Shown piece by piece: positions 1 through 6,354 of a stretch of 6,546 nucleotides of DNA (positions within the stretch are counted from its first letter, which is position 1; each line of letters begins with the position of its first letter). The position numbers were made by a program, and so were the translations under genes. Below the pieces are notes generated by a model. The model made no database searches and was not told where the DNA came from. It saw nothing but the letters and a program-made list of their open reading frames with translations. Source of the DNA: Bacteroidota bacterium (GTDB lineage Bacteria > Bacteroidota > Bacteroidia > UBA7662); contig VGGT01000106.1 in NCBI GenBank assembly GCA_016868485.1, positions 1 through 6,546 of the forward strand, read 5' to 3'.

Positions 1-108
1 CACATTTTGGGTGTCCCTAAATCCGATACCATGCTTTATGACAAAGATTATTTGTTGCTACTCGGAAAGAGTATAGATGTGGAGCGATTTCAGGAGGTGA
101 ATCGATAA
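1..108 (+). CDS. C-terminal fragment of a protein ending in a TrkA-C/RCK-C-like domain
   Basis: An open frame enters from the left edge and ends at TAA (106-108), giving 35 residues. The visible stretch runs GVPKSDTMLYDKDYLLLLGK and then DVERF. This matches the closing part of TrkA-C (RCK-C) domains: a Pro-containing turn, 'DT.L...D.LL..G' and a final 'D...F' helix. Such domains bind ligands and regulate K+ channels, Trk/Ktr potassium uptake proteins, some cation/proton antiporters and SLC13-type or AspT-type carriers, so the parent protein cannot be named from this piece. The last four codons (Val-Asn-Arg-stop) are supplied by the first unit of the tandem repeat. The gene converges on gldB. 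The assignment rests on a short motif only; an unrelated protein tail remains possible. Confidence 0.55.
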   Translation, partial: HILGVPKSDTMLYDKDYLLLLGKSIDVERFQEVNR

Positions 109-217
109 GCGACATCGCACTTGAAGTGAATCGATAAGCGACATCGCGCTTGAAGCGAATCGCGATGAGCGACATCGGGCTTGAAGTGAATCGATAAGCG
201 ACATCGCGCTTGAAGCG
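97..217. repeat. Tandem array of four ~29-nt units between convergent genes
   Basis: Four head-to-tail units lie at 97-125, 126-154, 155-185 and 186-214 (29, 29, 31 and 29 nt), with three bases of a fifth at 215-217. A typical unit begins GTGAATCGATAAGCGAC and continues ATCGCGCTTGAA. The third unit differs most, with a 2-nt expansion around 161-168. There are no spacers, so this is not a CRISPR array. Each junction carries a short palindrome around TTGAA: CACTTGAAGTG at 118-128 and CGCTTGAAGCG at 147-157 and 207-217. The units also contain GCGACATCGC (perfect in units 1, 2 and 4). The array sits in the gap between two convergent genes and runs into the end of the left one. That position and the palindromes suggest a REP/BIME-like or terminator-like intergenic repeat; the function is inference. 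Confidence 0.9.
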
Positions 218-239
218 GGCCAATAACACATTGCATCTG

Positions 240-260
240 AAAAAAAAGAGGGGAATCCCT
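240..260 (-). terminator. Possible weak intrinsic terminator of gldB
   Basis: Read on the minus strand, the gldB stop codon is followed by a short hairpin, AGGG-ATTC-CCCT (260-249), then CT and eight consecutive T residues (247-240). The stem is only 4 bp and overlaps the stop codon, so it is a weak candidate. The T-run directly after the gene is the main support. The adjacent repeat array could contribute to termination. Confidence 0.35.
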
Positions 261-1305
261 ATCGTTCACCTCGGTAGCCCGATTCTTTGAATATTTCGCT
301 GGTAGATTTTGTTAATAGTTCAGGAAGGCTCATCTCTGGGTGATTCTTCATATACCGCTCCACAATTCCGTTGCCGATCCATTCCCCCAACCGTGGTGGT
401 GCCTTAGGATCGAGTTCGAGTGTGGCCGGCCCATCCTCTAAAAAGCGACTTTTCGAACGCCTTTCGCTGGAATAAATCAAGTTTTGGGTCATCAAATATT
501 GCCAAATATCTTTTTCATATTGTTTTGCCCAGGAGACTTGGGCGCCTGTGTACCGAAAAAGGGATGAATCGGATATTCCTGGTTGCAGTCTTCTGATGGC
601 ATAATGGATCTTGCCTGAAGTGATCATTTCTTCAAGTAGTGAGGCCGTCGATTGAGGGGGTGATATTTGGTCCTGCACCAGTAGGCGAAGGGCATCGGCT
701 GTTAAATAATCGCGCGACATCCTACGCGTTTGGTATTCATAAATATAGGGTGCAGTCGAATAATAGCGGTATTTTGGCCCAAGGTAGGTGTCGAGACCGA
801 TGAGTAGGTCGCCACGATCGTCTAATGCAGCCTGGTATCGGAATCCGCTCAAAAATGTGGTGATCTGTCGGGGCGTCGGGCTGTCAAATGCCTTTTTGAA
901 ACGGGCAATGGCACTGGGCAGGCTTTTGTAGAGCAGCGGGTCTTTATCAATGGGAAAGGAGTTTAATATATCGATGGTGAGGCTATCGGTGTAGCGATCA
1001 CGTTGAAAGGCACAGAGGTAATCTGCCGTGATGTTGCTGTCCGATGGACCCATTCCAAGCATTTCTTCTACCAAAAGAGCATAGAAAATGGGGTGATCAT
1101 GGCGCAGGAGCGCTACCTGTGCAGGCCCATTTTCTGCAGCCTGAGCTAATTTCTGTTCGAACCGAACCACCTTTGGTTCCAAGTGTGGAACTGTTTCATC
1201 TTCAACTTCAGCCGTGCAGCCCGAGATCCAGACCGAAGATCCGAGCAGGAGGGCCAACATGAATGATGGCCATAACTTTACATGGGGAATAATAGGAGTT
1301 GTCAT
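259..1305 (-). CDS. gldB: GldB-family gliding motility lipoprotein
   Basis: This 348-residue protein resembles GldB, a cell-envelope lipoprotein required for gliding motility in Flavobacterium johnsoniae and widespread in Bacteroidota, including non-gliders. The N-terminus is a lipoprotein signal peptide: basic n-region, hydrophobic LALLLGSSVW, then lipobox ISG-Cys with Cys30 as the lipidation site. Family-like landmarks follow: FLSGFRY (151-157), IGLDTYLG (169-176) with YY shortly after, LLEEMITSGKIHYAI (223-237), W..YEKDIWQYL (259-271), SSERRSKSRFLEDGPAT (279-295) and RLGEWIGNGIVERYM (305-319). I chose the first ATG because Met16 would remove the positively charged n-region. The gene ends in TAG. 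In F. johnsoniae gldB is followed by gldC; here no gldC follows within the visible sequence, only the repeat array and a convergent gene. nadE lies on the other side, divergently transcribed behind a barrel gene. Biochemical function is unknown for the family. Confidence in the family is high, in a role in gliding in this organism only moderate. Confidence 0.9.
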   Translation of the reverse strand: MTTPIIPHVKLWPSFMLALLLGSSVWISGCTAEVEDETVPHLEPKVVRFEQKLAQAAENGPAQVALLRHDHPIFYALLVEEMLGMGPSDSNITADYLCAFQRDRYTDSLTIDILNSFPIDKDPLLYKSLPSAIARFKKAFDSPTPRQITTFLSGFRYQAALDDRGDLLIGLDTYLGPKYRYYSTAPYIYEYQTRRMSRDYLTADALRLLVQDQISPPQSTASLLEEMITSGKIHYAIRRLQPGISDSSLFRYTGAQVSWAKQYEKDIWQYLMTQNLIYSSERRSKSRFLEDGPATLELDPKAPPRLGEWIGNGIVERYMKNHPEMSLPELLTKSTSEIFKESGYRGER

Positions 1306-1330
1306 ACAGCGTTACAAATCACGATATTTG
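1299..1330 (+). promoter_or_regulatory. Candidate Bacteroidota-type promoter for the barrel-nadE pair
   Basis: The 53-nt gap between divergent gldB and the barrel gene contains GATATTTG at 1323-1330. It matches the Bacteroidota -7 element TAnnTTTG at five of six fixed positions. TTG at 1299-1301 lies 21 nt upstream, within the spacing known for the -33 element. Transcription would start near 1337, about 20 nt before the ATG at 1359. The -33 part overlaps the first codons of gldB, so the divergent genes would share control DNA. I saw no equally good minus-strand match for gldB. Confidence 0.35.
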
Positions 1331-1358
1331 CACGGTGTTTTACAAGTATTAATCCAAT

Positions 1359-2105
1359 ATGCTACAAATACAATCGCTTCGCTTTCTGGTGTTTTATGGG
1401 ATGCTTGCTGTGGGCCTCATGCACATGAGTTGGGTTCGGGCACAAGGCCAGTTATCTGATGTACAATGGCAGTTTCAAATGGAAGGCAATCTGACGCGAA
1501 TGGCTCCACAAACGAGAAATATTAATCGGGATGGGTTCGGACCAGGCTGGGGTTTGGGCCTTCGCGCTCAATTGCCCATTCAAGGAAATTTGGCCGCTTA
1601 TTCGGGGCTCTCTGTGGTTCGTTCGGCCTTTGGAGCCAGCATAGATTCTGGCAGGTTCCTCAAACGTGATGGTGGCCAGGTGGTGGCACCTGATGTAGCC
1701 TATCGCTATCAAACCACTGCTTTCCGGTTGCCTGTTGGTCTCCTTTTGGAGAGTCAGGATCCGGAATTGCCTGTTATTGTAGCCGGGGTTGGACTCCACC
1801 TGGATGTTTTGATGAGCCGCCGGGCTCGTGTAGATAATTTGCCGGCTGTTTTCGATCCAGATGAGTATTTCGACATCATGAAAGTACGTGATTACGTTAC
1901 CGATGGCACACAAGAAGACCGGATCAGTCGATTTAGAGCGGGTTTGCACCTCATGTTGGGCACCGATGTGGAATTTGGAGCAGGCAACAAGCTGCGGTTG
2001 GCAGCGAATTCAGATACCGGACTCAGTGATGTCATCCGAGGCAATTCTGTTTCAGCCCGACAAAGCGCTTTCTACCTATCGGCGGCCTATACATTGGGTC
2101 GTTAA
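1359..2105 (+). CDS. Small outer-membrane beta-barrel protein (PorT-like family)
   Basis: This 248-residue protein has a Sec signal peptide: Arg8 in a short n-region, hydrophobic residues about 9-24, and probable cleavage after Val-Arg-Ala28. The mature part is built of alternating amphipathic segments typical of outer-membrane barrels, for example WGLGLRAQLPIQ, AAYSGLSVV, AFRLPVGLLLES, VIVAGVGLHLDVLM, FRAGLHLMLGTDVEFG and KLRLAANSDTGLSDV. It ends in a final strand, AFYLSAAYTLG. The overall plan (about 220 mature residues, 'AxxG...L..' strands, terminal aromatic strand) resembles the 8-strand PorT/OmpA-like barrel families common in Bacteroidota. No periplasmic OmpA domain or plug is seen. 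The stop codon overlaps the nadE start (TAATG at 2103-2107), so the two are almost certainly co-transcribed and perhaps translationally coupled. The ATG at 1359 was chosen because it gives a complete signal peptide. The specific function is unknown. Confidence 0.85.
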   Translation: MLQIQSLRFLVFYGMLAVGLMHMSWVRAQGQLSDVQWQFQMEGNLTRMAPQTRNINRDGFGPGWGLGLRAQLPIQGNLAAYSGLSVVRSAFGASIDSGRFLKRDGGQVVAPDVAYRYQTTAFRLPVGLLLESQDPELPVIVAGVGLHLDVLMSRRARVDNLPAVFDPDEYFDIMKVRDYVTDGTQEDRISRFRAGLHLMLGTDVEFGAGNKLRLAANSDTGLSDVIRGNSVSARQSAFYLSAAYTLGR

Positions 2106-3769
2106 TGCGCATAACAGTTGTTCAGTTTAATCCGCTCATTGGGCATGTGGAAGCCAATGCACGGCGAATCATTGATCAGTCTATCGCTTGCCGTGATCGG
2201 GGCATAGACTTAGTGGTATTCCCCGAATTGGCCTTGTGTGGCTATCCGCCCCTGGATCTACTCGAGTCCGAGCATTTGGTTGAATTGTGCAGGCTATGGG
2301 CCTCGAACATTGCCCAGCAAACAAATGGGATAGCCGTTATTTTTGGATTACCCCTAAAAAATCCGCTTTCATTTGGCAAATCATTGCTCAACGGTGCTTG
2401 TCGGACCGGTGATGGCCAGGTTCAACAATTGTGGGCAAAGTCACTGTTGCCCGATTATGATGTGTTCGACGAGGGTAGGTATTTTGCCCCTGCGCCCCCC
2501 CACTACAACCAACTTTGGACGCATGCTGGGGTTCGTATTGCCGTTAGCATATGCGAAGATCTATGGCATCATTCACTGAGCAATCTCTACGAAAGAGATC
2601 CTTTGGATGATGTTCTATATACCCAGGCCGATTGGATTCTGAATATTTCTGCATCCCCTTATCATATGGGGAAGGAAGCCCTTCGCCATTCTGTATTATC
2701 TGAGGTGAGCGCAAGGTTGAGGAAGCCTCTTTTGTATGTCAACACCTGTGGAGCACAAGCCGAGCTTATTTTCGATGGCGGGAGTGGATGTTATGATGCC
2801 AATGGATTAAAAGCAGCTTCACTTCCATGTTTTGAGTCGATGCATGCCGATGTGGACTGGTCATTGGGTGCTTGGTCGCCGGGGAAGGATTGGAAAATAC
2901 ATGATCAAGCTGATTCCGATTCGGAACACGAACTGAATTTGCTTCGCAGTGCACTTGTTTTGGGGATTAGAGATTTTTTTTCAAAACAGAATTTGAATAA
3001 GGCCGTAATCGGATTGTCGGGAGGAATTGATTCGGCATTGGTGACGCTGCTGGCTGCTGAAGCCCTCGGAAGTGATCGGGTTACGGCAATTTTATTGCCG
3101 TCTCCTTATTCATCAGCGCATTCTGTCGATGACAGTTTAGCGCTTGCGGATCGATTGGGCATTCAATGCATACGTATTCCAATACATTCCGCATTCTTCG
3201 CCCATATGGAGTCGCTTGAGCAGGCCTTTGGCAGGCCGTTGCAAGACCTAACCGAGCAAAATTTGCAATCTAGAATCCGTTGTGCATTGCTTATGGCTGC
3301 GGCGAATGAATGGGGCGCCGTGCTCCTCAATACTACCAATAAAAGTGAAATGTCGGTTGGTTACGGCACCTTGTATGGGGATACCTCTGGTGCTCTTTCG
3401 GTATTGGGCGATTTGTTAAAAACAAGGGTATATCGGTTAGCACGGCACATAAACAAATCGGGCCCTTTGATTCCTGAACACATCATTGAAAAAGCGCCAA
3501 GTGCTGAATTAAAACCAGGTCAGGCCGATAGTGATGATTTGCCGCCTTATGATGTGTTGGATGCCATTCTGGAATTGTACGTAGAAAAAGGATTGGCCCA
3601 AGATCGATTGATGAACCTTGGATTCGATGAGCATTTGATTCAAAAAGTCATCAGAATGGTCGACGCCTGCGAATTCAAGCGTTTTCAAAGTCCCCCTGTT
3701 TTGAGGGTAACCGCAAAGGCATTCGGTCGTGGACGCGTGATGCCCTTGGTTGGGAAACTGGTATATTGA
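2105..3769 (+). CDS. nadE: Glutamine-dependent NAD+ synthetase
   Basis: This 554-residue cytoplasmic enzyme makes NAD+ from nicotinic acid adenine dinucleotide, ATP and glutamine, the last step of NAD+ biosynthesis. The N-terminal nitrilase-like glutaminase domain (about 1-260) carries the whole catalytic triad: Glu41 in VVFPELALCGYPP, Lys112 in AKSLLPDYDVFDEGRYF, and Cys150 in SICEDLW. The C-terminal synthetase domain (about 280-554) has the ATP pyrophosphatase P-loop GLSGGIDSALV (SGGIDS at 305-310), the nucleotide-binding TTNKSEMSVGYGTLYGD, and KAPSAELKPGQADSDDLPPYD. Length and domain order fit the glutamine-dependent two-domain form rather than the shorter ammonia-dependent form. The start ATG overlaps the stop of the barrel gene by one base, and MRITVVQFNP is a normal nitrilase-fold beginning. 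The gene ends 21 bp from the stop of the convergent rng. No frameshift or missing active-site residue was seen. Confidence 0.97.
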   Translation: MRITVVQFNPLIGHVEANARRIIDQSIACRDRGIDLVVFPELALCGYPPLDLLESEHLVELCRLWASNIAQQTNGIAVIFGLPLKNPLSFGKSLLNGACRTGDGQVQQLWAKSLLPDYDVFDEGRYFAPAPPHYNQLWTHAGVRIAVSICEDLWHHSLSNLYERDPLDDVLYTQADWILNISASPYHMGKEALRHSVLSEVSARLRKPLLYVNTCGAQAELIFDGGSGCYDANGLKAASLPCFESMHADVDWSLGAWSPGKDWKIHDQADSDSEHELNLLRSALVLGIRDFFSKQNLNKAVIGLSGGIDSALVTLLAAEALGSDRVTAILLPSPYSSAHSVDDSLALADRLGIQCIRIPIHSAFFAHMESLEQAFGRPLQDLTEQNLQSRIRCALLMAAANEWGAVLLNTTNKSEMSVGYGTLYGDTSGALSVLGDLLKTRVYRLARHINKSGPLIPEHIIEKAPSAELKPGQADSDDLPPYDVLDAILELYVEKGLAQDRLMNLGFDEHLIQKVIRMVDACEFKRFQSPPVLRVTAKAFGRGRVMPLVGKLVY

Positions 3770-3790
3770 CTTGGTCGAAGCTTTGATCGA

Positions 3791-5341
3791 TTAATTTCCA
3801 AGTAATTGTCCCTTCGCGTCGCGAAACTCAAAATGATTCAAACCAAAGCCAACGTCTTCCTTCAATTGAATCCACTTTTTGTATTTCCACCACCATTTAA
3901 GCGGGTGGTTTAACAAACCTGAGGTCAGGTAAGCCTTGAGATACGGATTGAGGTGGATAGACTTCACCATCAATTTTTCTTCGGTCAATAAAAAATCCAG
4001 TCTGCTTTCAAGTTGATCTGCGGCCTGAATACTGGGCTGAACGGTGCCTGAACCCATGCAAGCGTTGCAAACCTCCTGGGTTGTTACACTCACCTCTTGC
4101 CGCACCCGTTGACGGGTAATTTGAAGTAAGCCAAATTTGCTGATGGGAAGTATGGTATGACGGGCACGGTCTGATTTCATGCATTCAGTAAGCCGATCGA
4201 AAACTTGTTTTCGATGAGCGGGTGGATTCATATCAATGAAATCGACCACGATGATGCCGCCCATATCCCTTAATCGAAGTTGACGAGCAACTTCTTCTGC
4301 TGCTTCCAAATTGATGTTCAGAATATGCTCGTCGCGTTCGGTCGCTTGTTTTCCCCTGGCTCCGCTGTTCACATCGATAACATGCAATGCCTCGGTGTGC
4401 TCGATCACCAAATAGGCACTGCTGCTGAGGTTCACGTGTTTGCCCAGTGCTGCCATGATTTGTTTATCGACACCATGGTGTTCAAACAAACCGATTTTAC
4501 CCTTGTGGAGCTTAACGATCTCTGTTTTCTCTGGCGCTATGCTGCCGATGTAATCGCGGATGTCCTCCCAATTACGCGGATCATCAACGTAAATATGTTG
4601 AAAGGTATCATTAAACACATCGCGCAGAATACCTGTGGTTCGTGCCATTTCTTGCACGACCCTGGCTTTCGGCTCCATCCCTTTGAGCTTGAGCATGGTT
4701 TTCTGCCACTTTTCAATCAGTTCCTTGATATCAGCAGTGAGTTCTTCGGTACTGCATTGTTGAGCGGCAGTTCGCACAATCACGCCGTAGTTCTTGCGTA
4801 GGGCGGCGGATGCGATCCCCTTCAAACGTTTTCGTTCGTTTTGTTGGGTTACTTTTCTGGAGATATTGATCGACTCAGAGAAGGGGAGAAGCACGCAGTA
4901 ACGACCTGCTAAGCTGATATCCGTGGAAATTCTGGGGCCTTTTGTTCCTATGGGCTCTTTAGTGACCTGTACCAAAATAACCTGACCCCGCTGTAGAATA
5001 CCTTCTATTTTTCCATTTTTATCGGAAGTAGGGCTTAAACCAATATTCTCAATCGATGCAGACTTTCTTTTGCCGGAAATCAGCTCCTGAACGTATTGAT
5101 TAAACTCCTTAAAAACAAGTCCGAGGTCCTGGAAATGCAGGAATGCGTCTTTTTCTGATCCAATATCAACAAAACAAGCATTCAGTGCAGGGGCAATTTT
5201 GTTGACCCGGCCCAAGTAGATATCACCCACCTGAAAGTGTTGGTCATTCTGCTGGCTTGTGAGCTCAATAAGGCGGCGATCTTCGGTAGTGGCCATTTCG
5301 AAGCCATTATCCAAAGATCTTATGTACATAGATTTTGCCAC
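3791..5341 (-). CDS. rng: Ribonuclease E/G family endoribonuclease (RNase G-like)
   Basis: This 516-residue protein is an RNase E/G-family endonuclease, which cleaves single-stranded AU-rich RNA in rRNA maturation and mRNA turnover. The N-terminal S1 RNA-binding domain is split as usual (about 37-135, from VGDIYLGRVNKIAPALNACF to GQVILVQVTKEP); a variable insert lies at about 86-113. GTKGPRISTDISLAGRY follows (133-148). The catalytic metal ligands are Asp323 in HVIDVNSG and Asp367 in IVVDFIDM, matching Asp303 and Asp346 of E. coli RNase E. The Zn-link is Cys425-x-x-Cys428 followed by GSG. There is no long C-terminal scaffold tail, so RNase G-like length applies. The start is GTG (5341-5339): it aligns with the usual nine-residue beginning ending in IRS. 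ATG at 5329 would shorten the first strand by four residues. No Shine-Dalgarno motif precedes it. It is the last gene of the minus-strand cluster. Confidence 0.95.
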   Translation of the reverse strand: MAKSMYIRSLDNGFEMATTEDRRLIELTSQQNDQHFQVGDIYLGRVNKIAPALNACFVDIGSEKDAFLHFQDLGLVFKEFNQYVQELISGKRKSASIENIGLSPTSDKNGKIEGILQRGQVILVQVTKEPIGTKGPRISTDISLAGRYCVLLPFSESINISRKVTQQNERKRLKGIASAALRKNYGVIVRTAAQQCSTEELTADIKELIEKWQKTMLKLKGMEPKARVVQEMARTTGILRDVFNDTFQHIYVDDPRNWEDIRDYIGSIAPEKTEIVKLHKGKIGLFEHHGVDKQIMAALGKHVNLSSSAYLVIEHTEALHVIDVNSGARGKQATERDEHILNINLEAAEEVARQLRLRDMGGIIVVDFIDMNPPAHRKQVFDRLTECMKSDRARHTILPISKFGLLQITRQRVRQEVSVTTQEVCNACMGSGTVQPSIQAADQLESRLDFLLTEEKLMVKSIHLNPYLKAYLTSGLLNHPLKWWWKYKKWIQLKEDVGFGLNHFEFRDAKGQLLGN

Positions 5342-5384
5342 AATAAAAATAGTTACGAGGGTGATTGATTACCCCCGATGAATC

Positions 5385-5418
5385 TAAAAATAACGCACTA
5401 GACGCTCTAGCAAACGTT
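5385..5418 (-). terminator. Hairpin plus T-rich tail in the rng leader (terminator or attenuator)
   Basis: In the 79-nt spacer between the small basic gene and rng, the minus strand can form an outer stem AACG/CGTT (5418-5415 with 5395-5392). A 2-nt bulge and an inner stem TGCTAGA/TCTAGTG closed by a GCG loop follow; the inner stem is five Watson-Crick pairs plus two G-U pairs. The tail ATTTTTA (5391-5385) follows at once. This looks like an intrinsic terminator or partial attenuator ahead of rng. The same DNA can be read as a poor promoter (TTTG at 5414-5411, 18 nt, TATTTTTA), so the role is not settled. Confidence 0.4.
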
Positions 5419-5420
5419 TT

Positions 5421-5510
5421 TTACTTCTTTTTGTGGCGATTCTTTCTGAGACGCTTCTTCCTTTTGTGGGTAGCGATTTTGTGGCGTTTTCTTTTTTTAC
5501 CGCAAGGCAT
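5421..5510 (-). CDS. 29-residue highly basic protein, probable ribosome-associated (AURKAIP1/COX24- or bS22-like)
   Basis: A short frame runs from ATG (5510-5508) to TAA (5423-5421). The protein starts MPCGKKRKRHK and ends LRKNRHKKK. Of 29 residues 11 are Lys, 6 Arg and 3 His, and none is acidic. I recognise near-identical small proteins of this type across Bacteroidota. Their Lys/Arg pattern recalls the AURKAIP1/COX24 domain found in mitochondrial mS38 and mycobacterial bS22, so binding to rRNA as a very small ribosomal protein is likely but inferred. The gene begins 10 nt after the TPR gene stop and lies 79 nt ahead of rng. The upstream sequence TAAATTATTTGTT has no Shine-Dalgarno motif, as usual in this phylum. 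The opposite strand is open (5365-5604) but encodes only a Phe/Leu/Arg-rich mirror of this gene. Confidence 0.85.
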   Translation of the reverse strand: MPCGKKRKRHKIATHKRKKRLRKNRHKKK

Positions 5511-5520
5511 AACAAATAAT

Positions 5521-6351
5521 TTAAGGTTTTTGAAACTGACGGATGTACTCATCGACCTGCTGGTGCAAATCCGGATCGGGTACGAGTCCTTTGTATTGGT
5601 TTAAGAAGTAAAGGGCACTATCGGAATTGCCCATTTCGTGGTAAGCTTCACCCAAGCCCAGATAAGCATCGGGGTAAGCAGGATACCACTCAATGATCTG
5701 ACGAAAACGCGCCACCGCTTTGGGAAGCTGGCCACTGGTGATGGCCATTCGTGCCAAATGATAGTTGGCGCGAAGGTGCCGGGGTTCGTTTTGGGTGATG
5801 TTTCGCAGGCGCATTATGCCTTCCATGGGGTTGGCAGAGGTAAGTACCACGGCTCTTGCCCAATCAGCCTGAATATCGAGATTGGTAGAATCGAGTTTCG
5901 ACGCTCTTTGCAGGGTCTCTAAGGATTCCCCAAACAAGAATTTTTGAATGTTGCTGTCGGTAGAGAGCTCAGCAGCGTGCATGAGCATAGAGCCTGCGGC
6001 GTGTAAGGCACTGCTGCTTCCCGTTTGGCGTGCGCCATAGAGCCGAGAGAGCGCTGAGGCGGCGGGTAATCCTTTTTTATTCCAAAATGCACTCAAGCCC
6101 TCATACATCATGGCGCGTTGCTCGGGATTCGTGAGGGTATCAATCGCTTTTTCCATCCCAGCCACCTTTTTGCGTTCTTCTTCAGTCAACGACTGATTGG
6201 CCTCTTCCCAAATTTGGGTTTCGGGAAGCGCCGATTCTTGATCGGATTGGGTGGGTTCCGTTTTTGCAGGCGCCGTTCTGTTTCCAAAGAAATAGATGCC
6301 TAATGCTGCTGTGAGCAGCATAACTACCCAAATAACTTGCTTGCTGCTCAT
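5521..6351 (-). CDS. Membrane-anchored tetratricopeptide-repeat protein
   Basis: This 276-residue protein has one N-terminal hydrophobic segment (about 6-22, VIWVVMLLTAALGIYFF) preceded by Lys4, so it is probably an inner-membrane anchor or uncleaved signal with the bulk in the periplasm. A polar linker rich in Thr, Glu and Gln follows (about 24-60). The rest is helical. Two clear TPR units lie at about 193-226 (ANYHLARMAITSGQLPKAVARFRQII) and 227-260 (AYLGLGEAYHEMGNSDSALYFLNQY), and a weaker one at about 157-190. TPRs bind proteins, so this is probably a scaffold; the partner is unknown. The gene starts 3 nt after the HU gene stop and ends 10 nt before the small basic gene, so all three are likely one transcript. 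Only the family and topology can be assigned. Confidence 0.9.
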   Translation of the reverse strand: MSSKQVIWVVMLLTAALGIYFFGNRTAPAKTEPTQSDQESALPETQIWEEANQSLTEEERKKVAGMEKAIDTLTNPEQRAMMYEGLSAFWNKKGLPAASALSRLYGARQTGSSSALHAAGSMLMHAAELSTDSNIQKFLFGESLETLQRASKLDSTNLDIQADWARAVVLTSANPMEGIMRLRNITQNEPRHLRANYHLARMAITSGQLPKAVARFRQIIEWYPAYPDAYLGLGEAYHEMGNSDSALYFLNQYKGLVPDPDLHQQVDEYIRQFQKP

Positions 6352-6354
6352 CGA

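Noticed and set aside
97..217. CRISPR array
   Set aside because: Units are directly adjacent without unique spacers, and no cas genes are in the window.
17..229. 70-codon minus-strand frame across the repeats, with a 20-residue peptide repeat (RFKRDVAYRFTSS)
   Set aside because: It is the translation of the tandem DNA units (29 + 31 nt happen to make 60) and then runs antisense to the end of the upstream gene. No independent coding signal.
1044..1459. Two + strand frames of 72 and 81 codons
   Set aside because: Antisense to the signal peptide region of gldB and overlapping the true start of the barrel gene out of frame; no start context or domain.
1452..1949. 165-codon minus-strand frame
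   Set aside because: Antisense to the beta-barrel gene, which has a convincing signal peptide and strand pattern; this frame shows no domain.
3770..3790. Near-palindrome TCGAAGCTTTGA between the stops of nadE and rng as a bidirectional terminator
   Set aside because: The symmetry is imperfect, it leaves no room for a loop and has no T-run on either side; too weak to list as a feature.
4280..4801. 173-codon + strand frame
   Set aside because: Lies wholly antisense to the conserved catalytic core of rng; the composition is a mirror of that gene and it resembles no known family.
5365..5604. 79-codon + strand frame rich in Phe, Leu, Arg and Trp that looks membrane-like
   Set aside because: Its hydrophobic part is the complement of the Lys/Arg-rich small gene on the other strand; the apparent membrane segment is a by-product of AAA/AAG codons.
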